A stretch of DNA of 64,000 bases from Desulfovibrionaceae bacterium (GTDB lineage: Bacteria; Desulfobacterota; Desulfovibrionia; Desulfovibrionales; Desulfovibrionaceae), in contig CAJTFO010000003.1 of the NCBI GenBank assembly GCA_910575755.1, positions 338,501 through 402,500 on the forward strand. Reading direction: 5' to 3'. The notes under the pieces were generated by a model. It worked only from the letters and a program-made list of their open reading frames with translations, ran no database searches and had not been told where the DNA came from. How positions within the stretch are numbered: the stretch's first letter is position 1; every line of letters starts with the position of its first letter. Of this stretch, positions 18,093 to 27,951 are shown piece by piece. Made by a program: the position numbers and the translations under genes.

Positions 18093-20498
18093 TTAAACGC
18101 GGACGCCCAGATTCTTCACCAGTGATTCTGCCACCTTTTCCCGCTCCTTGTCCACTTCCGCATCCTTGAGGGTCCGCCCGGCGTGGCGGAAGGTCAGACG
18201 GAAGGTCAGATTGCGCCCGGCTTCAACGCCGGGGCCGCCCTGCGGTTCAAAGCAGTCCACCAGCGCGGCGGCCTCCAGCAGGGGCAGGTTGAGACCGGCC
18301 AGATGGTCAAGCACCTGACCCACCTTGAGTTCCGGCCCGGCCATTACCGTGATGTCGCGCCGCACCGGCGGATAGACCGGCAGGGGCGCGAAGCGCGCCG
18401 CGGCCCTGTCGTGCAGTTCGCGCAGCGTTTCCAGGTTGAGTTCCGCCAGCCAGACGTCTTTGCGGGCGTGAAAAGCCTCGGCCAGAGCGGGTTTGACCCG
18501 GCCCATGCGGCCTATGCAGCGGCCCTCGACCAGCGTTTCCACACAGGGCAGAAGAAAGGGATGCGCTTCGGCCTGGCGGCAGACCGGCGCGGGCAGATGC
18601 AGAAAATGCAGCAGATGTTCCACCACGCCCTTGAGGTCCGCGTAATCCATGTCGGCCTCGGCATGGGGCCAGGCCGCGTCGTGACGCGCGCCGTAGAGCA
18701 GCACGCCCAGCATGCCGGTTTCGCGGGCCGTGGTTTCAGAGGCCGAATCAGCCTCGAAAACATGGGCCAGCTCAAACAGCCGCAAGCCTTGCGCGCCCTG
18801 GGCCAGATTGTTGCGCAGATCCTGAAGCAGCCCCGGGGCCAGGGTGGTGCGCAGGACATCCTGCTCAGCCGAAAGGGGATTCATGATGGAAATGCGCCCC
18901 GCAACGGGCAGGCCGAGATGGTCCAGATCCTTGTGGCCCACAAAACTGTAATTCACCGCTTCGTTGAGGCCCAGGCCCGCGCCCCAGCGCCTGAGCCGCA
19001 GCCAGAAGGCATAGCGCGATTCCGGCTCGGCCGCGCGCGCCAGATCCAGTCGCACGGGCGGCAGCACAGGGGGGATGGCGTCCAGCCCGTACACCCGGCC
19101 CACTTCTTCGATAAGATCCGCCTCGCGGGTCAGGTCGGGCCGCCAGGAGGGCTGCTCCACGCGCCAGACATCACCGCTCTTTTCCACAACGCAGCCCATG
19201 CCGGCAAGCGTTTTCTCGTCAAATTCCGGGCTCAGCCGCACGCCCAGCAGGGCGTCGGCCCTGGCCGGACGAAAGTCAATGCGCGCCGGCACAAAGGGTC
19301 TGGGTTCCTCAATGGAAAGACCGCGTCGCGCCACGCCGCCGCCAAAGGCCGCCATCATGGCGCAGGCCCGGTCCAGGGCCCAGACCGTGCGCCGCTGGTC
19401 GATGCCGCGCTCAAAACGGTATGAGGCCTCGGAGGAAAGCCCCAGACGCCGCGAGGTCTTGCGGATGGTTCCGGGCCGGAATACCGCGCTTTCCAGAAAG
19501 ACATTGCGGCTGTCAGCCGTGATTTCCGTGTTCAGGCCGCCCATGACGCCGGCCAGGCCCACGGGGCGTTCCGCGTCGCAGATGCAGAGATCGCGCTCGC
19601 TCAGCACGCGCTCCTGCCCGTCCAGGGTAACGAATTTTTCGCCCTCGCGGGCGGTTTTGACCACAATGCGACCGCCGCGCAGCTTGTCCAGATCAAAGGC
19701 GTGCAGGGGCTGGCCGCATTCAAACAGTATATAATTGGTCACATCCACAATATTGGAAATGGGCCGCACGCCCACGGCATGCAGGCGGTGGCGCACACGC
19801 ATGGGCGATGGCCCCACCCTGACATCGGCAATGACCCGCCCCGCGTACAGGCGGCAGAGGTCGGGTTCCGCGATGTCAATGGGCACGATGCTTTCCGGCC
19901 CCTCTTCGTCCAGATGCAGGGGCAGTTCCGGCACGTTCAGGGGCAGATTGAAGGCCAGGGCCGTCTCGCGCGCCAGCCCCAGCACGGAAAGGCAGTCCGC
20001 GCGGTTGGGCGTGATGGAAATGTCCAGCACTTCCCGGTCCAGCTCCAGCACATCCACAAGACGCGCGCCCACGGCGGCGCTGTCCGGCAGGACCATGATG
20101 CCGCTGTGGTCCTCGGTGAGGCCCAGTTCCCGCTCGGAGCAGATCATGCCGAAGGACGGCGCGCCGCGCAGCTTGGCCTTCTTGATCACCGTGCCGTCAG
20201 GCAGGCGCGAACCCACCAGGGCCACGGGAACCTTCTGGCCGGCGGCCACGTTGGGCGCGCCGCAGACGATGTCCAGCAGTTGGCCCTGCCCGGCGTCCAC
20301 CTTGCAGCAGTGCAGATGGTCAGAGTCGGGGTGCAGGGCGCATTCCGCCACATAGCCCACCACAATGGAGCTGATGGCGTCATAGGGGTGCAGAATGTCC
20401 TCCAGCTCCAGGCCAAGCATGGTCAGCCGGTCGCCCAGCTCCTCGGCCGCGCCTTCGTAAGGCGTAAATTCACGCAGCCATGAAAGGGAAAGCAGCAT
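18093..20498 (-). CDS. pheT: Phenylalanine--tRNA ligase beta subunit
   Basis: The beta subunit of the (alpha-beta)2 synthetase that charges tRNA-Phe. The 801-residue protein contains an N-terminal tRNA-binding (EMAP-like) domain (VVGYVAECALHPDSDHLHCC), the B3/B4 editing domain, B5, and a C-terminal ferredoxin-fold anticodon-binding domain (YPPVRRDITVMAG). Length and domain order are standard. It is separated from pheS by a small secreted-protein gene, which is unusual. A 210-nt gap separates it from merR; nothing clear was seen there. Confidence 0.96.
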   Translation of the reverse strand: MLLSLSWLREFTPYEGAAEELGDRLTMLGLELEDILHPYDAISSIVVGYVAECALHPDSDHLHCCKVDAGQGQLLDIVCGAPNVAAGQKVPVALVGSRLPDGTVIKKAKLRGAPSFGMICSERELGLTEDHSGIMVLPDSAAVGARLVDVLELDREVLDISITPNRADCLSVLGLARETALAFNLPLNVPELPLHLDEEGPESIVPIDIAEPDLCRLYAGRVIADVRVGPSPMRVRHRLHAVGVRPISNIVDVTNYILFECGQPLHAFDLDKLRGGRIVVKTAREGEKFVTLDGQERVLSERDLCICDAERPVGLAGVMGGLNTEITADSRNVFLESAVFRPGTIRKTSRRLGLSSEASYRFERGIDQRRTVWALDRACAMMAAFGGGVARRGLSIEEPRPFVPARIDFRPARADALLGVRLSPEFDEKTLAGMGCVVEKSGDVWRVEQPSWRPDLTREADLIEEVGRVYGLDAIPPVLPPVRLDLARAAEPESRYAFWLRLRRWGAGLGLNEAVNYSFVGHKDLDHLGLPVAGRISIMNPLSAEQDVLRTTLAPGLLQDLRNNLAQGAQGLRLFELAHVFEADSASETTARETGMLGVLLYGARHDAAWPHAEADMDYADLKGVVEHLLHFLHLPAPVCRQAEAHPFLLPCVETLVEGRCIGRMGRVKPALAEAFHARKDVWLAELNLETLRELHDRAAARFAPLPVYPPVRRDITVMAGPELKVGQVLDHLAGLNLPLLEAAALVDCFEPQGGPGVEAGRNLTFRLTFRHAGRTLKDAEVDKEREKVAESLVKNLGVRV

Positions 20499-20527
20499 AT
20501 CTTTCGTTCCTGTGGGCCTGATCAGGC

Positions 20528-20908
20528 CTATTTGAATGACCAGGCCGGGGTTTCCGGCCCGGCGTCCGGGTCCGGCAAGGGTCGCGCAACGCTGCCAGCG
20601 CCGTAAGCGCCGTAGGCCCCGGGGCGAGGACGCTTGCGGGGCGCTTTTTCCTCGGGCGGACGGTTTTCAATGGTGTTGCCGTAGGCGTCCGTATAGCCCA
20701 TGCCGCCCTCGGCCGTGCGCGACGGCGCACTGGCGGGCGGCAGACCCTCCAGGGGCCTGGGGCCGCCCGGCGGTTCCAGACCGGAATGACGGGGACTCAG
20801 GGCCGAAGCGGCCAGGGCCGCGCGCTGCGGCCACACGCCCCCGTCCGTCAGGGCAGCCCCCGCAGCAAAAGCCGCGCAAAGGGCCAGCAGAGTCAGAATA
20901 CGCCTCAT
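20528..20908 (-). CDS. Small secreted proline-rich protein of unknown function
   Basis: Not a family I recognise. The 126-residue product begins with a signal peptide (MRRILTLLALCAAFAAGAAL). A Pro/Gly/Arg-rich mature part follows that is probably disordered apart from a short GMGYTDAYGNTIENRPPEEK stretch. Start ATG 20908 lies 10 nt after the pheS stop and has GAGG eight bases upstream. It sits between pheS and pheT and probably shares their transcript. Codon use and GC look like the neighbours. Confidence 0.65.
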   Translation of the reverse strand: MRRILTLLALCAAFAAGAALTDGGVWPQRAALAASALSPRHSGLEPPGGPRPLEGLPPASAPSRTAEGGMGYTDAYGNTIENRPPEEKAPRKRPRPGAYGAYGAGSVARPLPDPDAGPETPAWSFK

Positions 20909-20918
20909 GCCCGCGGCC

Positions 20919-21953
20919 TCAGGCAAATTGCCCCAGAAAACGCACGTCGTTCTCAAAGAACATGCGCAGGTCTCCGATGCCGTATTTGAGCATGGCCACG
21001 CGCTCCACCCCCAGGCCGAACGCGAAACCGCTCACGTCCTCGGGATAGCCCACGGCGGCGTATACCGCCGGATCCACCATGCCGCAGCCCAGAATTTCCA
21101 CCCAGCCGGTAGTCTTGCAGACCCGGCAGGGTTCGCCGTTCACATGTCCCTTGCCGCCGCACATGCAGCACGAGATGTCCACTTCCGCCGAGGGTTCGGT
21201 GAAGGGGAAAAAGCTTGGGCGAAAACGCACCCTGGTGTCGGCGCCGAACACGGCCCGCACAAAGGCCGTCAGAATGCCGCGCAGATGGGCCATGCTGATG
21301 TCATGCCCCACCATCAGCCCCTCGATCTGATGAAACATGGGGGTATGGGTCAGGTCCGAATCGCGCCGGTAAACCTTGCCGGGGGCCACCACGGCCACGG
21401 GCGGCCTGCGGGAAAGCATGGTTCGCACCTGCACCGGCGAGGTGTGCGTGCGCATGAGCACCGTGTCGGTGATGTAGAGGGTGTCCTGCATGTCCCTGGC
21501 CGGGTGTTCGGGAGGCATGTTCAGTGACTCGAAATTATAGTGGTCGATTTCCACTTCCGGCCCTGAAGCCACGTCAAAGCCAAGACCCCTGAAAATGCCG
21601 CAGATCTCTTCCATGACCAGTGTGGTGGGATGCAGCGAGCCGCGCCAGGGCGCGCGCCCCGGCAGGGAAGGGTCAAAACGCGCCAGGGCCGCGGCTTCGC
21701 GTCCGGCTTCCAGCGCGTTCTTGCGTTCCTCAAACAGGGCGTTGCAGCGCTCTTTCACACTGTTGGCGGTCTGCCCCACGGCGGGCCGCTCCTGGGGCGG
21801 GAGCTTTGGCAAGAGGCTCATGATCTGGGCGAGACGGCCCTTGCGGCCCAGAAAATCCACCCGCAGGCCTTCCAGGTCTTCTAAAGAAGAAGCCTGGTCC
21901 AGCCCTCGTTGGAGTTCCGGTACCAGGCCTTCCAATGCTGTTATCAGGTCCAT
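20919..21953 (-). CDS. pheS: Phenylalanine--tRNA ligase alpha subunit
   Basis: Catalytic subunit of phenylalanyl-tRNA synthetase. The 344-residue protein has an N-terminal coiled-coil. The class II motifs follow: motif 2 near [20 protein letters not shown], then [17 protein letters not shown], and motif 3 [18 protein letters not shown]. An internal [18 protein letters not shown] segment could bind zinc. It follows rplT after a 218-nt gap that holds a strong GC hairpin (21999-22030). Confidence 0.96.
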   Translation of the reverse strand: MDLITALEGLVPELQRGLDQASSLEDLEGLRVDFLGRKGRLAQIMSLLPKLPPQERPAVGQTANSVKERCNALFEERKNALEAGREAAALARFDPSLPGRAPWRGSLHPTTLVMEEICGIFRGLGFDVASGPEVEIDHYNFESLNMPPEHPARDMQDTLYITDTVLMRTHTSPVQVRTMLSRRPPVAVVAPGKVYRRDSDLTHTPMFHQIEGLMVGHDISMAHLRGILTAFVRAVFGADTRVRFRPSFFPFTEPSAEVDISCCMCGGKGHVNGEPCRVCKTTGWVEILGCGMVDPAVYAAVGYPEDVSGFAFGLGVERVAMLKYGIGDLRMFFENDVRFLGQFA

Positions 21954-21998
21954 GCAGATTCCCGATGCCGCCTGCGCGGCGCTGAGGCTTTCATAAAC

Positions 21999-22030
21999 AC
22001 GGGCGGCGGGCTTTTGGCCGCGCCGCCCGT
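21999..22030 (-). promoter_or_regulatory. Leader hairpin upstream of pheS
   Basis: A perfect 10-bp stem ACGGGCGGCG / CGCCGCCCGT lies in the 218-nt gap between rplT and pheS. It is not followed by a long T-run. It could be an attenuator or a processing site. No leader peptide with consecutive Phe codons was found. Confidence 0.4.
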
Positions 22031-22171
22031 AAAATCTGAAAAGGCATCTGAGGATATTTTTTCGCCGGCTGAAAAGGCAGGCTTTTTATGCGGAAAATGG
22101 ACGCCTTTCGCCCATGACCGGCATAAAAGATGCAACCTGACGCCGCCGCCGGAAAAACAGGCCCAATGCCG

Positions 22172-22525
22172 CTACTTCAAGGCAGTCTTGGCCAAATCCA
22201 CCACCTTGGCGAAATCGTCTCTGTGATAGACGGCCAGATCCGCCAGAACCTTGCGGTTCAGTTCAATGCCGGCCAGCTTCAGGCCGTGCATGAAACGGCT
22301 GTAGGACAGCCCGCTCAGACGCGCGCCGGCGTTGATGCGCAGGATCCAGAGCGTACGGAAATCGCGCTTGCGGTTCTTGCGGCCGATAAAGGCATACTGG
22401 AGCGAACGCTCCACAGCCTCGCGGGCGGTGCGGTACAGACGGCTGCGGCCCCCGCGAAAACCCTTGGCGGCGCTCAGATATTTTTTGTGACGGCGATGAC
22501 TGGCAAGACCTCTCTTTACACGCAT
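22172..22525 (-). CDS. rplT: 50S ribosomal protein L20
   Basis: A 117-residue, strongly basic protein that binds 23S rRNA early in large-subunit assembly. It has the family start [20 protein letters not shown] and a globular C-terminal half with [28 protein letters not shown] precedes the ATG. It lies downstream of infC and rpmI, the conserved order. In other bacteria L20 represses this operon by binding its leader RNA; the 162-nt gap before it was not seen to contain a recognisable L20 site. Confidence 0.97.
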   Translation of the reverse strand: MRVKRGLASHRRHKKYLSAAKGFRGGRSRLYRTAREAVERSLQYAFIGRKNRKRDFRTLWILRINAGARLSGLSYSRFMHGLKLAGIELNRKVLADLAVYHRDDFAKVVDLAKTALK

Positions 22526-22687
22526 GAGCGTACCTCCTTCACGCCGGCCAGGCGGAGGAAAGCCCGCCGGGTGGATAGAATGGAATCAGGCCCCCTTGCC
22601 GGGGGACGCGGATTGAAGCATGCTCGCGGCTCCGCGTGCGCCGCCCCGCCTGACGCGGACAACACAGAACAAAAAAGAGCGTCGCCG

Positions 22688-22885
22688 CTAGCCGTTGGGC
22701 AGCATGCGACGGACAGCCTTTTCATTGCTGCTGTCCACCAGGGTGGACTGGCCCAGACGCATTTTGCGGCCAGGGGCCTTCTTGGTCAGGATGTGGCGCA
22801 GATTCTGACGACGGCGCTTGTACTTGCCGCTGCCGGTAAGCTGAAAGCGCTTGGCCGCGGCGCGCCGGGTTTTGATCTTGGGCAT
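22688..22885 (-). CDS. rpmI: 50S ribosomal protein L35
   Basis: A 65-residue basic ribosomal protein (PKIKTRRAAAKRFQLTGSGK, then HILTKKAPGRKMRLG). Length and sequence pattern are those of L35. AAGGAG precedes the ATG. It lies between infC and rplT, as in most bacteria. The 100-nt gap towards infC holds a CCCGGCG/CGCCGGG stem. Confidence 0.97.
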   Translation of the reverse strand: MPKIKTRRAAAKRFQLTGSGKYKRRRQNLRHILTKKAPGRKMRLGQSTLVDSSNEKAVRRMLPNG

Positions 22886-22985
22886 GGCGTACTCCTTAAC
22901 AGAACAGAAAACGGATATGCCCGGCGTTCTGCTCAGACCGCCGGGGAAGGCATAGTGCCTTAAAAAACAGCCGGCCGCAAGAAGA

Positions 22986-23531
22986 TTATTTCTTGGGCAC
23001 CATCAGCATCTGCAAGGTGCGGCCTTCGGCGCGGGGTTCCTGCTCCACCTTGGCCACATCCGCCAGATCCTGCACAACGCGTTCCAGTATGCTCAGGCCG
23101 CGATCCTTATGGACAATTTCGCGACCGCGAAAAAATACCGTGATCTTGCAGCGGTCGCCATCTTCCAGAAAACGGCGGATATGGCGCAGTTTGGTCTCAT
23201 AATCATGATCATCAGTCTTGGGACGGACCTTGATTTCCTTGATCTGCACCACGGTCTGGCGCTTTTTGGCTTCCGCTTTTTTCTTCTGCTGCTCGTACTT
23301 GAACTTGCCGTAATCCATGATCCGGCAGACGGGCGGCTCGGAATTGGAGGCCACCTCCACCAGATCCATGCCCGCCTCTTTGGCCAGGGCAATGGCTTCG
23401 TTGCGTTGCAGAATTCCCAGTTGCTCACCGTCCGCGCCGATGACGCGCACCTCCCGCGCTCGGATCAGTTCATTACGGCGCACGCCGTCCTGCGGCATAT
23501 CGCGCCGCATTCTCATATTAGGCGAAGCTAT
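22986..23531 (-). CDS. infC: Translation initiation factor IF-3, probable ATA start
   Basis: Binds the 30S subunit, prevents subunit joining and checks the start codon. The protein has the N-domain [15 protein letters not shown], the basic linker [19 protein letters not shown] and the C-domain [18 protein letters not shown]. The first ATG is at 23516, but the only good Shine-Dalgarno, AAGGAGG (23546-23540), is 23 bases away from it. The SD is exactly eight bases from an in-frame ATA at 23531. A rare start codon would fit the known self-regulation of infC by IF-3 (AUU in E. coli). With the ATA the protein has 181 residues; with the ATG, 176. The SD and ATA lie inside the end of thrS, overlapping it by 14 nt. 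Confidence 0.9.
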   Translation of the reverse strand: MASPNMRMRRDMPQDGVRRNELIRAREVRVIGADGEQLGILQRNEAIALAKEAGMDLVEVASNSEPPVCRIMDYGKFKYEQQKKKAEAKKRQTVVQIKEIKVRPKTDDHDYETKLRHIRRFLEDGDRCKITVFFRGREIVHKDRGLSILERVVQDLADVAKVEQEPRAEGRTLQMLMVPKK

Positions 23532-25482
23532 AGCGCATCCCTCCTTGTTTGAAAGGCTCTTCCGCGTCCGCCCGGATCAGGGCGGCCACATCCGCAATGG
23601 ATTTGAGCCCCAGGTTTTCACCACCGCGCAGGCGCACGTTCACGCCGTCAGCCTGCACTTCTTTTTCTCCTACCACAAGAATATACGGCACCTTGGCCAG
23701 TTGGGCCTCTCGCACCTTGAAGCCGAGCTTTTCATTGCGCGTGTCCGCCGTCACCCGGATGCCCAATGCCTGCAACTGGTCGCGCATGCGCCGCACCGTG
23801 GCGTCGCCGCTCTCGGTGACGGTAAGCAGGCGGGCCTGCTCCGGCGCAAGCCAGGTGGGCAGGGCCCCGGCGAACTGTTCGATAAGCACGCCGATGAAGC
23901 GTTCCAGCGAACCCATGATGGCCCGGTGCACCATCACCGGGCGGTGACGCTCGCCGTCCCGGCCCACATAGGTCAGGTCGAAACGCTCCGGCAGGGTGAA
24001 ATCCACCTGAATGGTGGAACACTGCCACTCGCGGCCGATGCAGTCCAGCAGGCGCACGTCAATTTTCGGGCCATAGAACGCGCCGTCGCCGGCATTGATT
24101 TCATAGGGCAGACCCGCCTTTTCCACAGCCTGAATCAGGGCGCTGGTGGCCAGCTCCCAGGCTTCGTCCGTGCCAATGCTGCTCTCGGGCCGGGTGGAGA
24201 CCGCCACCTTGTACTGGAAGCCAAAGAGACGCATGAGGTCGCGGATCAGATGGATAACCTCCAGAATCTCGCCCTCAAGCTGCTCGGGAGCGCAAAGGAT
24301 GTGCGCGTCATCCTGGGTGAACTGACGCACGCGCAACAGACCGTGCAGCACGCCGCTTTTTTCATGGCGATGAACCACGCCCAGTTCAAAATACCGCTGG
24401 GGCAAATCGCGGTAGCTGCGCGTTTCATGCCTGTAAATGAGCATGTGCGCGATGCAGTTCATGGGCTTGATGCCGTAAGCGTCTTCTTCTATCTGGGTGA
24501 AGTACATGTTTTCACGATAGTGATCATAGTGGCCGGAGCGCTGCCAGGTCTCCACACGCAGCAATTGCGGGCCCTGCACCATGTCATAACCGCGCTTGAG
24601 GTGCTCCTTGCGCCAGAAATCCTCCAGAATGGCGCGCACCAGCATGCCCTTGGGCAGCCAGAAAACCATGCCGGGAGCCACATCTTCCTGAAAGGTGAAG
24701 AGATTCAGCTCGCGCCCCAGCTTACGATGGTCGCGGCGTTTGGCCTCCTCAAGCTGCTTCAGGTAGGCGGCAAGGGCCTTTTCGTCGGCAAAGGCCGTGC
24801 CGTAGAGGCGCGAAAGCATGGGGTTTTTCTCATCCCCGCGCCAGTAGGCCCCGGCCACGGACATCAGTTTGGAGGCCCTGGCAAAGCCCGTGTGCGGCAC
24901 ATGCGGGCCCCGGCAGAGATCCGTAAAGTCGCCGCAGGTATAGAGGGAAACAGTCTCCGCCTCAATGCCCTCGATCAGTTCCACCTTGTAGTTTTCGCCC
25001 AGAGCCTTGAAGCGCGCCACAGCGTCGGCCCTGGAAAGCGTTTCGCGGCTGAAGGGCTCGCGCGCGTCGGCGATTTTTTGCATCTCGGCCTCAATGGCCG
25101 GAAAATCTTCGCTGGAGAAGGGACGCTCCACATCAAAGTCATAATAAAAGCCGTTGTCGATGGCCGGGCCTATGGTCACTTTCGCCGCGGGGAAAAGACG
25201 CTTGACCGCGGCGGCCATGACGTGGGCCGTGGAATGGCGGATCATCCGCAGGCCTTCGGGGGAATCGGCATAGACAGGCGCGAGTTCGGCACAGTCGTCG
25301 GGCAACGGCGCGGAAAGGTCCAGCAGAACGCCGGAAGCGTCCGCAGCATCCCGACCGTCCGCCAGAGCTCTGGCAGCCACCACAGTCTTGAATTTCTTGC
25401 CGCTCAGGGCCTTTTGCAACGCCGCCGCAACCTCGGCCCCGGCGGGAACGTCCACCACCTGCCCTTCCACACGGACATCCAT
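23518..25482 (-). CDS. thrS: Threonine--tRNA ligase
   Basis: Charges tRNA-Thr. The 654-residue protein has an N-terminal TGS domain (lacking the acidic first residues of longer forms). An editing domain follows with [16 protein letters not shown] and zinc-type His/Cys residues. The class II catalytic core has [19 protein letters not shown] and [11 protein letters not shown], and the protein ends in an anticodon-binding domain. AAGGAG six bases upstream supports ATG 25482. It is the first gene of the long cluster; the codons for its last residues include the infC ribosome binding site. Confidence 0.96.
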   Translation of the reverse strand: MDVRVEGQVVDVPAGAEVAAALQKALSGKKFKTVVAARALADGRDAADASGVLLDLSAPLPDDCAELAPVYADSPEGLRMIRHSTAHVMAAAVKRLFPAAKVTIGPAIDNGFYYDFDVERPFSSEDFPAIEAEMQKIADAREPFSRETLSRADAVARFKALGENYKVELIEGIEAETVSLYTCGDFTDLCRGPHVPHTGFARASKLMSVAGAYWRGDEKNPMLSRLYGTAFADEKALAAYLKQLEEAKRRDHRKLGRELNLFTFQEDVAPGMVFWLPKGMLVRAILEDFWRKEHLKRGYDMVQGPQLLRVETWQRSGHYDHYRENMYFTQIEEDAYGIKPMNCIAHMLIYRHETRSYRDLPQRYFELGVVHRHEKSGVLHGLLRVRQFTQDDAHILCAPEQLEGEILEVIHLIRDLMRLFGFQYKVAVSTRPESSIGTDEAWELATSALIQAVEKAGLPYEINAGDGAFYGPKIDVRLLDCIGREWQCSTIQVDFTLPERFDLTYVGRDGERHRPVMVHRAIMGSLERFIGVLIEQFAGALPTWLAPEQARLLTVTESGDATVRRMRDQLQALGIRVTADTRNEKLGFKVREAQLAKVPYILVVGEKEVQADGVNVRLRGGENLGLKSIADVAALIRADAEEPFKQGGMRYSFA

Positions 25483-25520
25483 GACAAACTCCTTCTAGGC
25501 GGGGCCGCATGCGCAAAACC

Positions 25521-25550
25521 CCAAAAACAAATGGGGAGGCAAACCTCCCC
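25521..25550 (-). terminator. Terminator between tRNA-Val and thrS
   Basis: Stem GGGGAGG/CCTCCCC (25533-25539 with 25544-25550) followed on the minus strand by ATTTGTTTTT. It would end the tRNA transcript, or attenuate readthrough into thrS. Confidence 0.7.
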
Positions 25551-25632
25551 ATTGAGCCGAAAAACCCGGACGCGAACCGCCTTTCCCGCGACGCGCCTTG
25601 TATGCTGAGGGGAAAATCCCCTGAATTTCAAT

Positions 25633-25710
25633 TGGTAGGAACGAGCAGACTTGAACTGCTGACCCCTTCCGTGTCAAGGAAGTGCTCTAGCCACCTGAGC
25701 TACGCTCCTA
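25633..25710 (-). tRNA. tRNA-Val (GAC)
   Basis: A complete cloverleaf: acceptor TAGGAGC pairs with GTTCCTA (one G-U pair), with the CCA encoded (25635-25633). The anticodon stem CTTCC/GGAAG encloses the loop TTGACAC, giving anticodon GAC (valine). The T-arm contains GTTCAAGTC. It lies between trmFO and thrS on the same strand, with its own promoter and terminator. Confidence 0.95.
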
Positions 25711-25726
25711 CATAGAGGCGAGAAAC

Positions 25727-25755
25727 TACATAGCCGCTGTAGGGCCCAGCGTCAA
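25727..25755 (-). promoter_or_regulatory. Sigma-70 promoter of tRNA-Val
   Basis: TTGACG (25755-25750) and TATGTA (25732-25727) are separated by 17 bp. The predicted start near 25720 lies about 10 nt before the tRNA, as is usual for tRNA genes. Confidence 0.7.
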
Positions 25756-25788
25756 CTCTTTTTTCCGGTTTCGCGCAACTTTTCCCGC

Positions 25789-25821
25789 AATGCCGCCGTT
25801 CCGGCCTGAGACGGCGGCATT
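25789..25821 (-). repeat. Inverted repeat downstream of trmFO
   Basis: An 11-bp perfect stem AATGCCGCCGT/ACGGCGGCATT with an 11-nt loop. It lies about 95 nt after the trmFO stop without a T-run, so it may be a factor-dependent terminator or RNA-stabilising hairpin. Confidence 0.5.
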
Positions 25822-25915
25822 CCAGAGCGGTAGAGAAGCATATAATACATTGAAATTACAATTGATATAAAAAGTTTGATCATTTTTCCGGGAAGCTGGT
25901 CGCCCCTTGACCTCG

Positions 25916-27271
25916 TTACAGAAGTCCCGCGTTTCTGTTTCCGGCCAGCCAGTGGGCAAAGGCCGCCTGGGCGCGCGCCGCGTACAGAGCCTTGCGGTCC
26001 TTTTTACGGGCTTTTTCGCCCAGCTCCGGCATGAGGCCGAAGTGCGCGTTGGAGGGCTGAAAATGCTTTGCCGGCGTCTGCAAATGGTTCAGCAACGCGC
26101 CCAGAGCGCTTTGCGCCGGCGGTCGGGGCAAATCCGCGCCGCGCGCGCGGGCCGCCAGACTCAGCCCCAGCCAGAGGCCGCAGGCGGCGGATTCCACATA
26201 ACCTTCCACACCGGTGATCTGCCCGGCCAGAAAGACGCGCGGGCGATTTTTGAGAGAAAGATCCGCGTTGAGAGCCGCGGGCGCGTTCACATAGGTGTTG
26301 CGGTGCATGCTGCCGTAGCGGGCGAACTCCGCCCGCTCCAGACCCGGCACAAGACGGAACACCCTGGCCTGTTCGGGCCGGGTCAGCTTGGTCTGGCAGC
26401 CCACCAGGTTACAGGTTTCGCTGTTGGCGTTTTCCGCGCGCAGTTGCAGCACCGCCCAGGGACGGCGGCCCGTGCGGGGATCCACAAAACCCACGGGCTT
26501 GAGCGGGCCGAAGGTCAGGGTGCGCGGGCCGCGCCCGGCCAGCGCCTCCACCGGCATGCAGCCCTCGAAATGCGTTTCGCGCTCAAAGGCGCGGGCCTCC
26601 ACCTTGCGGGCATCCAGCAGGGCCTGATAAAATGTCTCGTATTCCTCGCGGTTCATGGGGCAGTTGAGATAGTCGCCCTGCCCCGCCGGCTCGCCGTTTT
26701 CGCAGCCGTAGCGCGAAGCGCGGAAAACCACGTTCATGTCCAGAGAGTGCGTCCAGACAATAGGCGCTATGGCATCGTAAAAATAACAGTGCTCCGTGCC
26801 CAGAGCTTCGGCCAGAGAGGCGGAAAGCTCTTCCGACGCCAGGGGACCGGCGGCGATGACCACGCTGTCGACCCCGCCCAGGGCGGGATCATCCAGGGCG
26901 CTGATGCGGCGCTCCACCAGACGGATGCGCGGCTGGGCGGCCACCCGCGCGGTCATGGCCCGCGCAAAGGCCTCGCGGTCCACGGCCAGAGCCTTTCCGG
27001 CGGGAACCCGGCAGGCGTCCGCCGCGGACATGAAATCACTGTCCAGAGCGCGCATTTCGGCCTTGAGCAGCCCCACGCCCGAAGCGCTTTCGTCCGAGCG
27101 CAACGAGTTGGAACAGACCAGCTCGGCCAGGCAGTCGCTCACATGGGCCGGGGAACGGAAGCCGGGCTTCTGCTCAAAAAGGGTTACGTCAAGACCAGCG
27201 CGCGCCAGACGCAGGGCGCATTCGCACCCGGCCAGACCGCCGCCCACCACGGCGATGGATGTCATATTCAT
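25916..27271 (-). CDS. trmFO: tRNA (uracil-54) methyltransferase TrmFO (folate/FAD-dependent)
   Basis: Makes ribothymidine at position 54 of tRNA using methylenetetrahydrofolate and FADH2. The 451-residue protein starts with the FAD-binding IAVVGGGLAGCECALRLARAG. It has the family motifs SPAHVSDCLAELVCSNSL, CPMNREEYE, FEGCMPVEALA, and the C-terminal GQITGVEGYVESAACG. ATG 27271 has AAGGAG five bases upstream and is preferred to the open frame reaching 27322. It is divergent from dut and lies upstream of tRNA-Val. Confidence 0.95.
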   Translation of the reverse strand: MNMTSIAVVGGGLAGCECALRLARAGLDVTLFEQKPGFRSPAHVSDCLAELVCSNSLRSDESASGVGLLKAEMRALDSDFMSAADACRVPAGKALAVDREAFARAMTARVAAQPRIRLVERRISALDDPALGGVDSVVIAAGPLASEELSASLAEALGTEHCYFYDAIAPIVWTHSLDMNVVFRASRYGCENGEPAGQGDYLNCPMNREEYETFYQALLDARKVEARAFERETHFEGCMPVEALAGRGPRTLTFGPLKPVGFVDPRTGRRPWAVLQLRAENANSETCNLVGCQTKLTRPEQARVFRLVPGLERAEFARYGSMHRNTYVNAPAALNADLSLKNRPRVFLAGQITGVEGYVESAACGLWLGLSLAARARGADLPRPPAQSALGALLNHLQTPAKHFQPSNAHFGLMPELGEKARKKDRKALYAARAQAAFAHWLAGNRNAGLL

Positions 27272-27380
27272 TGCGGCTCCTTTTCTGTTCGGCAGCTTGT
27301 AGGAAAACAGGGCCAAAAGCAAGGCAAAGACTTCTCCCCCGCTACTTGCCCCCGTGGCCTTCCTGCGCTACATCACTGGC

Positions 27381-27908
27381 ATGACGAACACGAACACGCC
27401 CCCCCCTGACGACCGGACGCCGGCCGCGGCTTCCTGCGGCGCGCCGGTACACATCGTCTTTGTCCGTCCTGGCGCGCGCGCGCTTTACACGCAGGACCGG
27501 GCGGATTTTCTGGCCCCGGCCACGGCCCTTTCCGCCGGTTTCGACCTGCGGGCCTGTCTGGACGCGCCCGAAGCGCGCATTGCGCCGGGCGCGCGGCTGT
27601 GCGTGCCCACAGGTCTCAGCGTGCAGCCGCAGCAGCCGGGCCTGGCGGGCTTTGTCTATTCCCGCAGCGGCCTGGGCGCGCGCGACGGGCTTGCCGTGGC
27701 CCAAGGCGTGGGCGTCATCGACCCGGACTATACCGGAGAAATTCTGGTGGCGCTTCTGAACACCTCAGGCGAGGAGCGCCGCCTCACGCGCGGCGAGCGC
27801 ATGGCCCAGTTGATTTTTCAACCCTATGTCCGCCCCCTCTGGCAGGAAGTGCCGGAACTGGCCGCCACCGGACGCGGCGCGGGCGGCTTTGGTCATACGG
27901 GACGCTGA
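27381..27908 (+). CDS. dut: Deoxyuridine 5'-triphosphate nucleotidohydrolase (dUTPase)
   Basis: Hydrolyses dUTP to dUMP, which limits uracil in DNA and feeds thymidylate synthesis. The 175-residue trimeric-type dUTPase has all five motifs: AGFDLRA, the RSGLGARDGLAV loop, GVIDPDYTGEI, RGERMAQLIF and the C-terminal GRGAGGFGHTG. The start is uncertain: ATG 27381 lacks a clear Shine-Dalgarno, and a GTG at 27354 is in frame. The first 25 residues are Thr/Pro-rich and not conserved. It is followed 43 nt later by argD. Confidence 0.93.
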   Translation: MTNTNTPPPDDRTPAAASCGAPVHIVFVRPGARALYTQDRADFLAPATALSAGFDLRACLDAPEARIAPGARLCVPTGLSVQPQQPGLAGFVYSRSGLGARDGLAVAQGVGVIDPDYTGEILVALLNTSGEERRLTRGERMAQLIFQPYVRPLWQEVPELAATGRGAGGFGHTGR

Positions 27909-27951
27909 TCCGGGCCGTTTTCAGCCCCATTCCACAAGGAGAATCCATCTC

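Noticed and set aside
21944..22135. Possible Phe-rich leader peptide before pheS
   Set aside because: It has four scattered Phe codons, none consecutive, and would overlap the pheS start; not like PheL.
22516..22725. 69-codon frame between rpmI and rplT
   Set aside because: It overlaps the end of rpmI and the start of rplT, and shows no ribosome binding site or domain.
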